Made by a program: the position numbers and the translations under genes. 64,000 bases of DNA from Streptomyces sp. NRRL S-37 (GTDB taxonomy: Bacteria; Actinomycetota; Actinomycetes; Streptomycetales; Streptomycetaceae), in the NCBI RefSeq assembly GCF_000721605.1, contig NZ_JOIZ01000005.1:186001-250000 (forward strand). Direction: 5' to 3'. The notes beneath the pieces were generated by a model. The model had not been told where the DNA came from. It worked only from the letters and a program-made list of their open reading frames with translations, and ran no database searches. Positions 22,146 to 30,704 of the stretch are shown here, in pieces. Positions within the stretch are counted from its first letter, which is position 1. Every line of letters starts with the position of its first letter.

Positions 22146-23018
22146 ATGCACGCACGCGCTGTCGCTGCTTCGACCACCGCGCTCCTGGGCACCGCCTCCC
22201 TCCTGCTCCCGCTGTCCCCCGTGCGGGCCGCGGAGGACTCCGCGCGGCCCTTGGTGATAGCCCACCGGGGCGCGTCCGCGTACGCGCCCGAGAACACCCT
22301 GGAGGCCGTCGACAGGGCCGCCGCGCTCGGTGTCGACTGGGTGGAGAACGACGTCCAGCGCACCAGGGACGGTGAGCTCGTCGTCCTGCACGACGACAGC
22401 CTGCGGCGCACCACCGACGTCGAGGAGGTCTTCCCCGACCGGGCTCCGTGGAAGGTGAAGGACTTCACCGCCGCGGAGATCGCCCGGCTGGACGCGGGAA
22501 GCTGGTTCGGCGCCGCGTACGCGGGCGCGCGCGTGCCGACGCTGGAGCAGTTCGTGCACCGCGTCGAGCGGCACCGGCAGAAGCTGCTGCTGGAGATCAA
22601 GAACCCTCAGCTGTATCCCGGCATAGAGCGGCAGATCGTCAAGGTGCTGGGCAACGAGGGCTGGCTGGACCGCCGGCATGTGCGGAACCGGCTGGTCGTA
22701 CAGAGCTTCAGCGCGGACAGCGTACGGACGGTCCACGATCTGCGGCCCGCGGTGAAGACGGGCTTCCTCGGGACGCCGCCGGTGTCGGACCTGCCCGCGT
22801 ACGCGGCCTTCACCGACCAGATCAATCCCTCGCACGGTTCCCTCTCCGCCGGTTACGTCGCCGCCGTGCACGCCTTCAAGGGGGCGCGCGGCAAGCCGCT
22901 GGAGGTGTGCGCCTGGACCGTGAACGACGCGGCCGCCGCCCGGCGGGTCGCCGGGTTCGGGGTCGACGGGATCATCACCAACACGCCCGACGTGGTGCGG
23001 GACGCGGTGCGCGGCTGA
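22146..23018 (+). CDS. Secreted glycerophosphodiester phosphodiesterase
   Basis: 290 aa from ATG 22146. A signal peptide (MHARAVAASTTALLGTASLL ending near AAED) sends it out of the cell. The GDPD catalytic core follows: IAHRGASAYAPENT with the first catalytic His, WVENDVQRTRDGELVVLHDDSL with metal-binding Glu/Asp and the second His, and LLLEIKNP. VCAWTVND and GVDGIITNTPD near the C terminus are also family-typical. It releases glycerol-3-phosphate from glycerophosphodiesters for carbon and phosphate scavenging. It is monocistronic. Confidence 0.92.
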   Translation: MHARAVAASTTALLGTASLLLPLSPVRAAEDSARPLVIAHRGASAYAPENTLEAVDRAAALGVDWVENDVQRTRDGELVVLHDDSLRRTTDVEEVFPDRAPWKVKDFTAAEIARLDAGSWFGAAYAGARVPTLEQFVHRVERHRQKLLLEIKNPQLYPGIERQIVKVLGNEGWLDRRHVRNRLVVQSFSADSVRTVHDLRPAVKTGFLGTPPVSDLPAYAAFTDQINPSHGSLSAGYVAAVHAFKGARGKPLEVCAWTVNDAAAARRVAGFGVDGIITNTPDVVRDAVRG

Positions 23019-23035
23019 GGCGTCCGCCCGGGGCG

Positions 23036-23058
23036 TTGTCAGTGGCGGGCCGTACGGT
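23036..23058 (+). promoter_or_regulatory. PafBC-type DNA-damage promoter of ogt (leaderless)
   Basis: TTGTCAGTG (23036-23044), 8 nt, TACGGT (23053-23058), then 7 nt to the ATG at 23066. Same sequence and geometry as the uvrB promoter. Confidence 0.85.
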
Positions 23059-23065
23059 GGTGCGC

Positions 23066-23620
23066 ATGGACAGCCATGGGCAGTGCGAGCAGCGGGTGGT
23101 GTGGGCCGTCGTCGGCACCGGCATCGGCCCGCTGCTGCTGGCCGCGACCCGTGAGGGCCTGGTCAACGTCGTGTTCCACGCCACCGACGAGGTGCGCGGC
23201 AGCGCGCTGGAGCGGCTGGCGTCGCGGCTCGGCACCGAACCCGTCGAGGAGCCCGGCTCCCCGCTGCTGGCCGAGGCGATACGGCAGGTCGAGGCGTACT
23301 TCGCGGGTGAGCGGCGGGACTTCGAGCTGCCGCTGGACTGGTCGCTGGTCTCGGGCTTCAACCGCGAGGTGCTGCGGGAGCTGGCCGCCGGGGTGCCGTT
23401 CGGCTCGGTCGTCGGGTACGGCGATCTGGCCCGGCAGGTGGGCCGGCCCGGCGGGGCCCAGGCCGTGGGGATGGCGATGGGCGCGAACCCGCTGCCGGTG
23501 GTCGTGCCGTGCCACCGGGTGGTGGAGAGCGACGGGGGCATCGGCGGGTTCGGCGGCGGCCTGGAGACCAAGCGCCACCTCCTCGTCCTGGAGGGCGTCC
23601 TCCCCGAGCCGCTGTTCTGA
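23066..23620 (+). CDS. ogt: Methylated-DNA-[protein]-cysteine S-methyltransferase
   Basis: 184 aa from ATG 23066. Suicide repair enzyme that moves the methyl group of O6-methylguanine onto its own cysteine. The active site VVVPCHRVVESDGGIGGFGGG holds the acceptor Cys, and VPFGSVVGYGDLARQVGRP is the winged-helix DNA-binding region with the Arg finger. There is no ribosome binding site; the start is chosen because it lies 7 nt after a TACGGT -10 box, consistent with a leaderless mRNA. The promoter motif suggests DNA-damage control with uvrA and uvrB. Confidence 0.94.
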   Translation: MDSHGQCEQRVVWAVVGTGIGPLLLAATREGLVNVVFHATDEVRGSALERLASRLGTEPVEEPGSPLLAEAIRQVEAYFAGERRDFELPLDWSLVSGFNREVLRELAAGVPFGSVVGYGDLARQVGRPGGAQAVGMAMGANPLPVVVPCHRVVESDGGIGGFGGGLETKRHLLVLEGVLPEPLF

Positions 23621-23654
23621 CGGCTCGGAGACCCGCTCGCGGTGCTCGCCGGGC

Positions 23655-23728
23655 GCTGTCGCGCCCGCCCGTGCCGCCCCGAGGTGACTTTCGGGCTCGG
23701 GGCACCGGGGAGGCACGACGGCCCGCGG
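23655..23728. repeat. Dispersed intergenic hairpin repeat, copy 1
   Basis: Shares GTCGCGCCC-CCCGTGCCGCC at one end and GGGAGGCACGAC-GCCCGCGG at the other with a second copy at 30544-30620. CGTGCCGCC and GGAGGCACG can pair as a stem. Both copies lie in spacers directly downstream of rightward genes. Confidence 0.7.
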
Positions 23729-23744
23729 ATCGCGAGGGCTCGGG

Positions 23745-24173
23745 TCAGTCGTAGTGGCGGGCCTCGAAGACGTTGCCGTCCGGGTCGCGGAAGTAGAAGC
23801 TGCGCTTGGCCAGGCCGCGCGCCCCGAAGGAGTCGCGCGAGACGTCTGACACCGGTACGGAGCTCGCCTCCAGGCGGTCGCGGAGGGTGTCGAAAGCGTC
23901 GGCCGGCAGGGACAGACAGACGTGGTTGACGGGATGCCCCGAGCTTTCGGCGGCGCCGGGAACCATGCCCATGCGTTCCGCCTTCGCCCGCGGCATGAGA
24001 TCGAGGATCGTCTCCTCGTTCACCCGCACCGAGGGGAACGGCGCCTCACCGACGGAATAGTCGGTGAGCCTGACGGGCTCCAGGCCCACGGCCTTCTCGT
24101 AGAAACCGGCGGCGACGATGGGGTCGTCCACCCACAGGACGATGTGATCGAGGCGGGTCGTGTTGTCCGTCAT
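23745..24173 (-). CDS. Glyoxalase/bleomycin-resistance (VOC) family protein
   Basis: 142 aa from ATG 24173, with GGAGG upstream. Vicinal-oxygen-chelate fold with two beta-alpha-beta-beta-beta modules: LDHIVLWVDDPIVAAGFYEKAVGL at the start and SFYFRDPDGNVFEARHYD at the end. The His near residue 10, His in NHVCLSL and the terminal Glu are candidate metal ligands. The substrate is unknown; relatives include dioxygenases, glyoxalase I and antibiotic-binding proteins. Long upstream in-frame starts overlap psuG and are rejected. Confidence 0.85.
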   Translation of the reverse strand: MTDNTTRLDHIVLWVDDPIVAAGFYEKAVGLEPVRLTDYSVGEAPFPSVRVNEETILDLMPRAKAERMGMVPGAAESSGHPVNHVCLSLPADAFDTLRDRLEASSVPVSDVSRDSFGARGLAKRSFYFRDPDGNVFEARHYD

Positions 24174-24276
24174 GGTCCCCAGCCTCCGCGACACCCATGA
24201 CGGCGCGCAAGGGGGTTTGGCCCGGTGCCCGGCCCGCCAGAGATGAGGGGAGAACCGGCAGACAGGAGACAGGCAC

Positions 24277-25188
24277 GTGGTGCTCATGGTGTCCGAAGAG
24301 GTACGGGAGGCGATCGCCGCGGCCCGCCCGGTGGTGGCCCTGGAGTCCACGATCATCGCCCACGGGCTGCCCCGGCCGCGCAATCTCCGGGTGGCGCTGG
24401 AGCTGGAGGCGGCCGTACGGCAGGAGGGCGCGGTACCGGCGACGATCGCCGTGCTGGACGGGCGGCCCCGGGTCGGCCTGGACAAGGAGCAGCTGGAGCG
24501 GGTCGCGAGCGAGGACGGCATCCGCAAGCTGGGCCACCGGGATCTCCCGCTCGCGGTGGCCGCCGGGGCGAGCGGGGCGACCACGGTGTCGGCCACGGCC
24601 CTGCTGGCGGCGCTCGCGGGCATACGGGTGTTCGCCACCGGAGGGCTCGGTGGTGTGCACCGGCAGTGGACGGTGAGCCAGGACGAGTCGGCCGACCTCG
24701 GCCTGCTGGCGCGGACGCGGATCACCGTGGTGTGCGCGGGCGTGAAGTCGATCCTGGACGTGCCCGCGACCCTTCAGCGGCTGGAGACGCTGGGGGTGGC
24801 GGTCGCCGGATACGGCACGGACCGTTTCCCCGGCTTCTACCTGTCCGACTCCGGACACCCCGTGGACTGGCGGCTGGACTCTCCGGCGCAGGTGGCGCAG
24901 GTCATGCGGGCACAGGACGCGCTGGGCGGACCGGAGTCGGCGCTGATCGTGGCCAACCCGGTTCCCGAGGAGGAGCAGTTGGATCCCGGGCTGCACGCGC
25001 GGGTGCTCGACGAGGCGCTGCGCGCGTGCGAGGCGGAGGGCGTCACCGGCCAGGCCGTCACGCCCTTCCTGCTCGATCACCTGGTCCGGCACACCGACGG
25101 CGCCTCCCTCGCCGCGAACCTGGCGGCGGTCCGGGGCAACGTACGGCTGGCCGCGCGGGTCGCGGCGTCCTGGGCCGCCGGGGAGTGA
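24277..25188 (+). CDS. psuG: Pseudouridine-5'-phosphate glycosidase
   Basis: 303 aa from GTG 24277 (AGGAG at 24264-24268). Reversibly cleaves pseudouridine 5'-phosphate to uracil and ribose 5-phosphate. Family segments: ALESTIIAHGLPRPRN, GATTVSATALLAA, FATGGLGGVHR, SQDESADL and VCAGVKSILD, the last containing the likely catalytic Lys. The sugar kinase that follows overlaps by GTGA, so the two are translationally coupled and form a pseudouridine catabolic pair. Confidence 0.93.
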   Translation: MVLMVSEEVREAIAAARPVVALESTIIAHGLPRPRNLRVALELEAAVRQEGAVPATIAVLDGRPRVGLDKEQLERVASEDGIRKLGHRDLPLAVAAGASGATTVSATALLAALAGIRVFATGGLGGVHRQWTVSQDESADLGLLARTRITVVCAGVKSILDVPATLQRLETLGVAVAGYGTDRFPGFYLSDSGHPVDWRLDSPAQVAQVMRAQDALGGPESALIVANPVPEEEQLDPGLHARVLDEALRACEAEGVTGQAVTPFLLDHLVRHTDGASLAANLAAVRGNVRLAARVAASWAAGE

Positions 25189-26102
25189 CGGACACCGTGC
25201 GGGGCGGGGCGCTGCTGGTCGTCGGCGATGTGATCACGGATGTGGTCGTCCGGCACCGGGGTCCGCTCGCGCCGGGTACGGACACGGCGGCGGCGATCCG
25301 GACGGTGCCGGGCGGCGCGGGCGCCAACGTGGCCTGCTGGGCGGCGCGCCGGGACGGCACGGAGGTGCGGCTCCTCGGGCGGGTGGGCGAGGACGCGGCG
25401 GCCTGGCACGAGCGGGAGCTGGCCGCTTGCGGGGTCCGTCCGCTGCTGGTCGTGGACGGACAGGCACCGACGGGAACGGTGATCTGCCTGGTCGACGGAG
25501 GCGCGGCGGCCGAGCGGACGTTCCTCACGGACAGTGGCGCGTCGCTGCGACTGGCCCCCGGTGACTGGTCGGACGCGTTGCTGGACGGGGTGGCGCGGCT
25601 GCATCTGTCGGGCTACCTGCTGTTCACCGAGCCGGGCAGGGCCTTGGCCTCGGTGGCGTCGAAGGCGGCGCGGGCCCGTGGGGTGCCGGTGAGTCTGGAT
25701 CCGGCGTCGGCGGGGTTCCTCGTGCGGCTGGGCGTCGACCGGTTCCTGTCGCTGGCCGAGGGCGTGGACGTCCTGCTGCCCAGCCGTGACGAGGCGTGCC
25801 TGCTCACGGGGGTGTCCGAGGTCGCGGACGCCGCGGCACGGCTGAGCCGGCACGTTCCGCTGGTGGTGGCCAAGCAGGGTGCCGAGGGCGCGTTGCTCGC
25901 GCGGTCCGGGAAGGTGTACGCCCGCGTCCCGGCCGTGCCGGCGGTGCCCCGGGACACCACGGGTGCCGGTGACGCGTTCACGGGCGCGTTCCTCGCGGCC
26001 CTGCTCGCGGGAGCCGGCCCGGAGCAGGCGGCGCGGGAGGGCTGCCGGGCGGGCGCGCAGGCGGTGGAACACATAGGGGGCCGCCCGTCGGCACCCGTCT
26101 GA
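25185..26102 (+). CDS. psuK: PfkB-family kinase, probable pseudouridine kinase
   Basis: 305 aa from GTG 25185, overlapping the psuG stop. Ribokinase fold: VVGDVITDVVVRH at the start, VPGGAGANVACWAAR for substrate binding, and DTTGAGDAFTGAFLAAL near residue 260 with the catalytic Asp. Phosphorylation of pseudouridine is inferred from coupling to psuG, since PfkB motifs alone do not define the substrate; ribose or adenosine kinase are alternatives. Confidence 0.82.
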   Translation: MTDTVRGGALLVVGDVITDVVVRHRGPLAPGTDTAAAIRTVPGGAGANVACWAARRDGTEVRLLGRVGEDAAAWHERELAACGVRPLLVVDGQAPTGTVICLVDGGAAAERTFLTDSGASLRLAPGDWSDALLDGVARLHLSGYLLFTEPGRALASVASKAARARGVPVSLDPASAGFLVRLGVDRFLSLAEGVDVLLPSRDEACLLTGVSEVADAAARLSRHVPLVVAKQGAEGALLARSGKVYARVPAVPAVPRDTTGAGDAFTGAFLAALLAGAGPEQAAREGCRAGAQAVEHIGGRPSAPV

Positions 26103-26267
26103 CGAACGGGTGTCACGACGGGTCAACTCCCTTTGTCCACAGGAGGGAACAAAGCGGAATTCCCTCTTCCCACAGGCTCGCACACGACTCGTCCGGGACT
26201 GGCAGACTGGCGGTCCAGAGCGCGGGACGCAGGACGGCGCACGGGGGAACCACGCAAGGAGAAGCGG

Positions 26268-27395
26268 ATGTCCATGGCAGGGAATCTGCGGAAGGTCACG
26301 AATCTCGGCAAGGTCGGCGGGCTGCGCCGGGTGGCACGGCTGGCGCGGCGGCGGCCCCGTGTGGACCTGAGCCATCCGGCCCGCTCCCCGCTGGGCTCCT
26401 CGGTGGTCAACTGCGTGACGTACCGGGACGGTCACCGCACCGGCGCGCCCGGGGACCTGGTGGACGCGGTGAGGCAGGTGCGCAAGAGCGGCGAGGGTTT
26501 CGTCTGGCTGGGGCTGCACGAGCCGACCACCCGGGAGTTCGCCGGCATCGCGGAGCTGTTCGACCTGCACCCGCTGGCGGTGGAGGACGCGGTCGAGGCC
26601 CACCAGCGGCCCAAGCTGGAGCGGTACGGGGAGACGCTGTTCGCCGTGTTCAAGACGGTCTGCTACGTCGAGCACGAGGAACTCACCGCGAACAGCGAGG
26701 TGGTGGACACCGGCGAGATCATGGTGTTCCTCGGCGAGGACTTCGTGGTCACGGTGCGGCACGGCCGGCACGGCTCGCTGGGACCGCTGCGCGAGGGGCT
26801 GGAGTCCGATCCCGAGCAGCTCGCCCAGGGCCCGTCCACGGTGCTGCACGCGATCGCGGACCATGTGGTCGACGACTATCTGACCGTCATCGACTCGGTC
26901 CAGGAGGACATCGACCAGGTCGAGACGGATGTGTTCGCGGAGCACGGCGCGCGGGTCGATCCGGGCCACATCTACCAGCTCAAGCGCGAACTCCTCGAAC
27001 TGAAGCGGGCGGTGGTGCCACTGGGCCGGCCGCTGGAGGAGCTCGCCACCCGGCCGATCCGGGTGGTCCCCCCGGAGATACAGGCGTACTTCCGTGACGT
27101 CTCCGACCATCTGCTGCGGGCGAAGGAGCAGATAGCGGCCTTCGACGAGCTGCTGAACTCCATCCTCCAGGCGCATCTGGCGCAGGTCACGGTCGCGCAG
27201 AACGAGGACATGCGCAAGATCACCGCTTGGGCGGCGATCGTGGCGGTGCCGACGATGGTCTGCGGGATGTACGGCATGAACTTCGACCACATGCCGGAGC
27301 TGCACTGGCGGTACGGCTACGGCATGGTCATCGGGGTGATATCCGTGGCGTGCCTGCTGCTGTACCGGGCGTTCCGGCGCAGCCGCTGGCTCTGA
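26268..27395 (+). CDS. corA: CorA family magnesium/cobalt transporter
   Basis: 375 aa from ATG 26268 (AAGGAGAA upstream). Pentameric divalent-cation channel. A basic ~45-residue N terminus precedes the cytoplasmic funnel domain, followed by two C-terminal membrane helices. The selectivity signature YGMNF is between them (CGMYGMNFDHMPEL). The tail FRRSRWL is basic, as expected on the cytoplasmic side. An in-frame ATG 135 nt upstream is less likely because it has no ribosome binding site. Confidence 0.93.
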   Translation: MSMAGNLRKVTNLGKVGGLRRVARLARRRPRVDLSHPARSPLGSSVVNCVTYRDGHRTGAPGDLVDAVRQVRKSGEGFVWLGLHEPTTREFAGIAELFDLHPLAVEDAVEAHQRPKLERYGETLFAVFKTVCYVEHEELTANSEVVDTGEIMVFLGEDFVVTVRHGRHGSLGPLREGLESDPEQLAQGPSTVLHAIADHVVDDYLTVIDSVQEDIDQVETDVFAEHGARVDPGHIYQLKRELLELKRAVVPLGRPLEELATRPIRVVPPEIQAYFRDVSDHLLRAKEQIAAFDELLNSILQAHLAQVTVAQNEDMRKITAWAAIVAVPTMVCGMYGMNFDHMPELHWRYGYGMVIGVISVACLLLYRAFRRSRWL

Positions 27396-27434
27396 GACCC
27401 GCTGCCCTCCACCGCCGGGCGGGGAGGCGGGGTC
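27396..27434. terminator. Imperfect hairpin between convergent corA and kinase-like gene
   Basis: GACCCGCTGCCCTCC and GGGGAGGCGGGGTC form an imperfect stem beginning at the corA stop codon and reaching the stop of the gene at 27433. Confidence 0.5.
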
Positions 27435-28065
27435 AGCCACGCCAGGCCGGATGGCGGGGGTCGTCGGCCCGTACCAGTACGTCGGCCGTGCCGGCGGGGT
27501 CGGTCTCCTGCTCGTAGCACTCGAAGGCGGGGAGGGTCCAGTGCTCGGCCTCGGCGGTACGGCGGCGCAGGGCGCCCGGGGAGAGAAGGACATGGACGCT
27601 CAGGTCGAAGGGGAACCAGTGGCGCAGGAGGAGGGGGCCGTGCAGCAACAGCACGCCGCCGGGAGGTAGGGGGACATAGGGGCTGCGGGTGGCGCGGTCG
27701 GTGACGGGGTCCCACAGGTCGGGCAGGACGCGTCCGCTCCCGCCGGGTTCGAGGGGGCCGAACACCTCGCGCCAGAGGGCGCCGGTGTCGTACCAGCCGC
27801 CGTAGTAGGACTCCAGGTCCCGGTGGCCGTATTCGAGCCGGACGGAGGCGGGCCGCAGGAAGCCCTCGGTGCCGACGACCAGGGAGGGCCGGCCGCGTAT
27901 CCGCAGCGCCTCGGCGACCCGCTCAGCGAGGTCTCCCGGACGCGCGGCGGGGGCGCCGTCGAGGGCGACCCGCGGCCAGGGTCCGCCGTCGGCCGTCTTC
28001 AGCTCCAGCAGGCGCTCGGCGAGGAGGTCGCCGAGCCGGTCCCAGGTGATCGCTTCGAGTCGCAC
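27433..28065 (-). CDS. Uridine-kinase-like protein lacking a recognisable P-loop
   Basis: 210 aa from GTG 28065 (RLEAITWDRLGDLLAERLLEL). The overall layout matches the uridine kinase-like family of Streptomyces: GFLRPASVRLEYGHRDLESYYGGWYDTGALWREV, LPDLWDPVTDRATRSPYVPL and LLLHGPLLLRHW. However, the segment where GxxxxGKS/T should be reads VALDGAPAARPGD, with neither Lys nor Ser/Thr. It may be a nucleotide-binding-defective paralogue or use another ATP-binding mode. It is convergent with corA, and no partner gene is evident. Confidence 0.8.
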   Translation of the reverse strand: MRLEAITWDRLGDLLAERLLELKTADGGPWPRVALDGAPAARPGDLAERVAEALRIRGRPSLVVGTEGFLRPASVRLEYGHRDLESYYGGWYDTGALWREVFGPLEPGGSGRVLPDLWDPVTDRATRSPYVPLPPGGVLLLHGPLLLRHWFPFDLSVHVLLSPGALRRRTAEAEHWTLPAFECYEQETDPAGTADVLVRADDPRHPAWRG

Positions 28066-28309
28066 ACGGCCATGATGCGCCCGCGGTCCGTCCGGCCGCG
28101 TGGGCCTCCTGACGGTACAGATCTCCCGGCTGTACGGATTCGGGGCCCGATGCCCGGAGGAGCGGGTGGCGCCCGGGGTGTTCGACGTCCCTGGACGTTC
28201 GCGCATGCGCCCGCGCTCCTGGGCCATGGCCGGGGACGCCAAGGGGCGCTTTCACTGGCGATGACGGTGGTGGCCGGGGAGGAGTCCCGGCCGGGACGGG
28301 GGTGACGAC

Positions 28310-28789
28310 ATGATCGACGGGCCGTACTTCGTGCTGACGGTGCTGGGCGTGCTCGGGACCGGGCTGACGGCCGGGGTCTTCTGCGCCTTCTCCACGTTCG
28401 TGATGAGAGGGCTCGCGGCGCTGCCGCCGGCACAGGGGGTGGCCGCCATGCAGGCGGTCAACGTGGCGGCGGTGCGGCCGGCCTTCATGCTGCTGTTCCT
28501 CGGTACGGCGATACTCTGCGCGGTGGTCACGGTGGTGACGTGCGTGCTGTGGCCGGACGAGGGGACGGTCGAGCTCCTGGTGGGCGGTGCCCTGTATCTG
28601 GTCGGCTCGTTCGGGCTGACCGTGGCCGCGAACATACCGCGCAACGAGGCGCTGGCCCGGCTCGGACCGGACGGCCCGGAGGCGGCCGCGTACTGGCCGG
28701 CCTATGTGCGCGAGTGGACGAGGTGGAACCACGTCCGCGCGCTCGCCTCAGCCGGGGCGGCGGTGGCGTACCTCCTGGCCCTCGTCTGA
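28310..28789 (+). CDS. DUF1772 (anthrone oxygenase-like) membrane protein
   Basis: 159 aa with four predicted membrane helices. DUF1772 marks include FCAFSTFVMRGLAALP in the first helix, NIPRNEAL in the middle loop and the C-terminal WTRWNHVRALAS. Some family members oxidise anthrones in polyketide pathways; most are uncharacterised, and there are no polyketide genes here. Start ATG 28310. Confidence 0.85.
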   Translation: MIDGPYFVLTVLGVLGTGLTAGVFCAFSTFVMRGLAALPPAQGVAAMQAVNVAAVRPAFMLLFLGTAILCAVVTVVTCVLWPDEGTVELLVGGALYLVGSFGLTVAANIPRNEALARLGPDGPEAAAYWPAYVREWTRWNHVRALASAGAAVAYLLALV

Positions 28790-28924
28790 GGGGCCCGGCC
28801 GACGGGCTCCCGGGAAAGCGCTGTCCCGGCGCTCTGCGGGGGCGGGTGAGCGGACGTATCGTGGCCCGAGGAGTGCCGCCCGACGACGCACGGCCTGTCA
28901 CCCGCGCACGCAAGGAACACGGCC

Positions 28925-30439
28925 ATGGCCGATCCCAAGGGTTTTCTGACCACGCCCCGCGAGGAATGGCCGCGCCGGCCCGTCGAGGAACGGGTCCGCG
29001 ACTGGAACGAGGTGTACGTGCCGGGGGCGCTGCTGCCCATCGTCAGTGCGCAGGCCGACCGCTGCATGGACTGCGGTGTGCCGTTCTGCCACCAGGCCTG
29101 CCCGCTCGGCAATCTCATCCCCGAGTGGAACGAGCTGGTCTCGCGGGAGGACTGGCGGGCGGCGGCGGAGCGGCTGCATGCCACCAACAACTTCCCGGAG
29201 TTCACCGGCCGGTTGTGTCCGGCGCCCTGCGAGGCGGGGTGTGTGCTCGCCATCAACCAGCCTGCGGTCACCATCAAGAACGTCGAGTGTGCCATCGCCG
29301 ACCGGGCCTGGGAGGAGGACTTCACCCCGCCGGCGCCGCCGGAGCGGCTCTCCGGCCGGACGGTCGCGGTCATCGGTTCGGGCCCGGCCGGGCTGGCCGC
29401 GGCCCAGCAGCTCACCCGGGCGGGGCACACGGTCGCCGTGTACGAGCGGGACGACCGGGTCGGCGGACTGATGCGGTACGGCATCCCCGAGTTCAAGATG
29501 GAGAAGCGGCATCTGGAGCGGCGGGTGGAGCAGATGCGGGCCGAGGGGACGAAGTTCCGTACGTCCACGACGGTCGGGCGGGACGTGGACGCGGCGGAGT
29601 TGCGGGCGCGGTACGACGCGGTGGTGATCGCGACGGGGGCCACGGCGTGGCGGGAGCTTGCCGTGCCGGGGCGTGAACTGGCGGGGATTCACCAGGCGAT
29701 GGAGTATCTGCCGCTCGCGAACCGGGTGTGCGAGGGGGATCTGGAGTCGTCGCCGCTGTCGGCCGCGGGGCGGCATGTCGTCATCGTCGGTGGCGGTGAC
29801 ACGGGGGCGGACTGTCTGGGTACGGCGGTGCGGGAGGGGGCCGCGTCGGTCACCCAGCTCGACATCTACGGCCGGCCGGGGGACGAGCGCGATGAGGACG
29901 CCGAGCCGTGGCCGACGTATCCGAGGGTGTACCGGATGTCCGCGGCGCATGAGGAGGCCGGGGTGTCGCGGATGGCGCCGGCGGTGGGGGCGGGCGTGGA
30001 CGCGGGCGTGGGCGCTGACGCGCGGTTGTTCGCGGCGTCCACGGTGCGTTTCACCGGGGACGGGGACGGACGGGTGTGTGCGCTGCACCTGGTGGGGGTG
30101 GACGCCGGACGTCGGCCCGTGCCGGGGACCGAGCGGGTGCTGCCGGTGGATCTCGTGCTGCTCGCGCTGGGCTTTTCCGGGCCGGAACGGGGGGACGGGC
30201 TCCTCGCCCGGCTCGGGGTGGAGGTGTCGCCTCGTGGCACGGTCGCACGGGATGCGGGCTTCGGCACGAACGTGCCGGGGGTGTTCGCGGCGGGGGACGC
30301 GGCTCGGGGGCAGTCGCTGATCGTGTGGGCGATCGCCGAGGGGCGGGCGGTGGCCGCGGCGGTCGACCGCTATCTGACGGGTGCGGCGAGTCGGCTGCCG
30401 GCGCCGATCGGTCCCTATGACCGGCCGATGGCGGTATGA
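28925..30439 (+). CDS. gltD: Glutamate synthase small-subunit-like oxidoreductase (GltD family)
   Basis: 504 aa. The N-terminal [4Fe-4S] cysteines are intact (CMDCGVPFCHQACPLGN, CPAPCEAGC). The FAD site VIGSGPAGLAAAQQL is near residue 145 and the NADPH site IVGGGDTGADCLG near residue 285, followed by VFAAGDAARGQSLIVWAIAEG. This subunit takes electrons from NADPH for ammonia assimilation. No large subunit (gltB) is adjacent on either side, so this is either a partner supplied in trans or a stand-alone NADPH:acceptor reductase. Confidence 0.88.
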   Translation: MADPKGFLTTPREEWPRRPVEERVRDWNEVYVPGALLPIVSAQADRCMDCGVPFCHQACPLGNLIPEWNELVSREDWRAAAERLHATNNFPEFTGRLCPAPCEAGCVLAINQPAVTIKNVECAIADRAWEEDFTPPAPPERLSGRTVAVIGSGPAGLAAAQQLTRAGHTVAVYERDDRVGGLMRYGIPEFKMEKRHLERRVEQMRAEGTKFRTSTTVGRDVDAAELRARYDAVVIATGATAWRELAVPGRELAGIHQAMEYLPLANRVCEGDLESSPLSAAGRHVVIVGGGDTGADCLGTAVREGAASVTQLDIYGRPGDERDEDAEPWPTYPRVYRMSAAHEEAGVSRMAPAVGAGVDAGVGADARLFAASTVRFTGDGDGRVCALHLVGVDAGRRPVPGTERVLPVDLVLLALGFSGPERGDGLLARLGVEVSPRGTVARDAGFGTNVPGVFAAGDAARGQSLIVWAIAEGRAVAAAVDRYLTGAASRLPAPIGPYDRPMAV

Positions 30440-30704
30440 GCCGGTCCTGCGGATTGTGTGTCCCGGGGCGGTCTGGCGTCATGCGGGGCACCCGGGGTTG
30501 GTTCGGGCCGGGGGTGTTCGCGCGGCCCGGCGCTTGCGGGGTGCCGTCGCGCCCACCCGTGCCGCCCTGGGGGTACCTCCCAGGCCCTTAAGGCACTGGG
30601 GGAGGCACGACTGCCCGCGGAGGGCGGGGATGCGGCGTGTGGGGGACCGCGGGTGTGAAGGGGGCGGCCCGCTGTGTTGTGGGGGCGGGCCGCCGCCTCC
30701 GGGG
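30440..30704. other. Spacer after gltD holding a dispersed repeat
   Basis: Contains the hairpin repeat copy at 30544-30620. Otherwise no coding frame is supported. It separates convergent gltD and the DUF574 gene. Confidence 0.5.
30544..30620. repeat. Dispersed intergenic hairpin repeat, copy 2
   Basis: Same end sequences as the copy at 23655-23728, with a different middle (GGTACCTCC, TTAAGGCAC). The same CGTGCCGCC/GGAGGCACG stem can form. Confidence 0.7.

Noticed and set aside
26133..26267. N-terminal extension of CorA from an upstream ATG
   Set aside because: No ribosome binding site at 26133; ATG 26268 has AAGGAGAA at proper distance.
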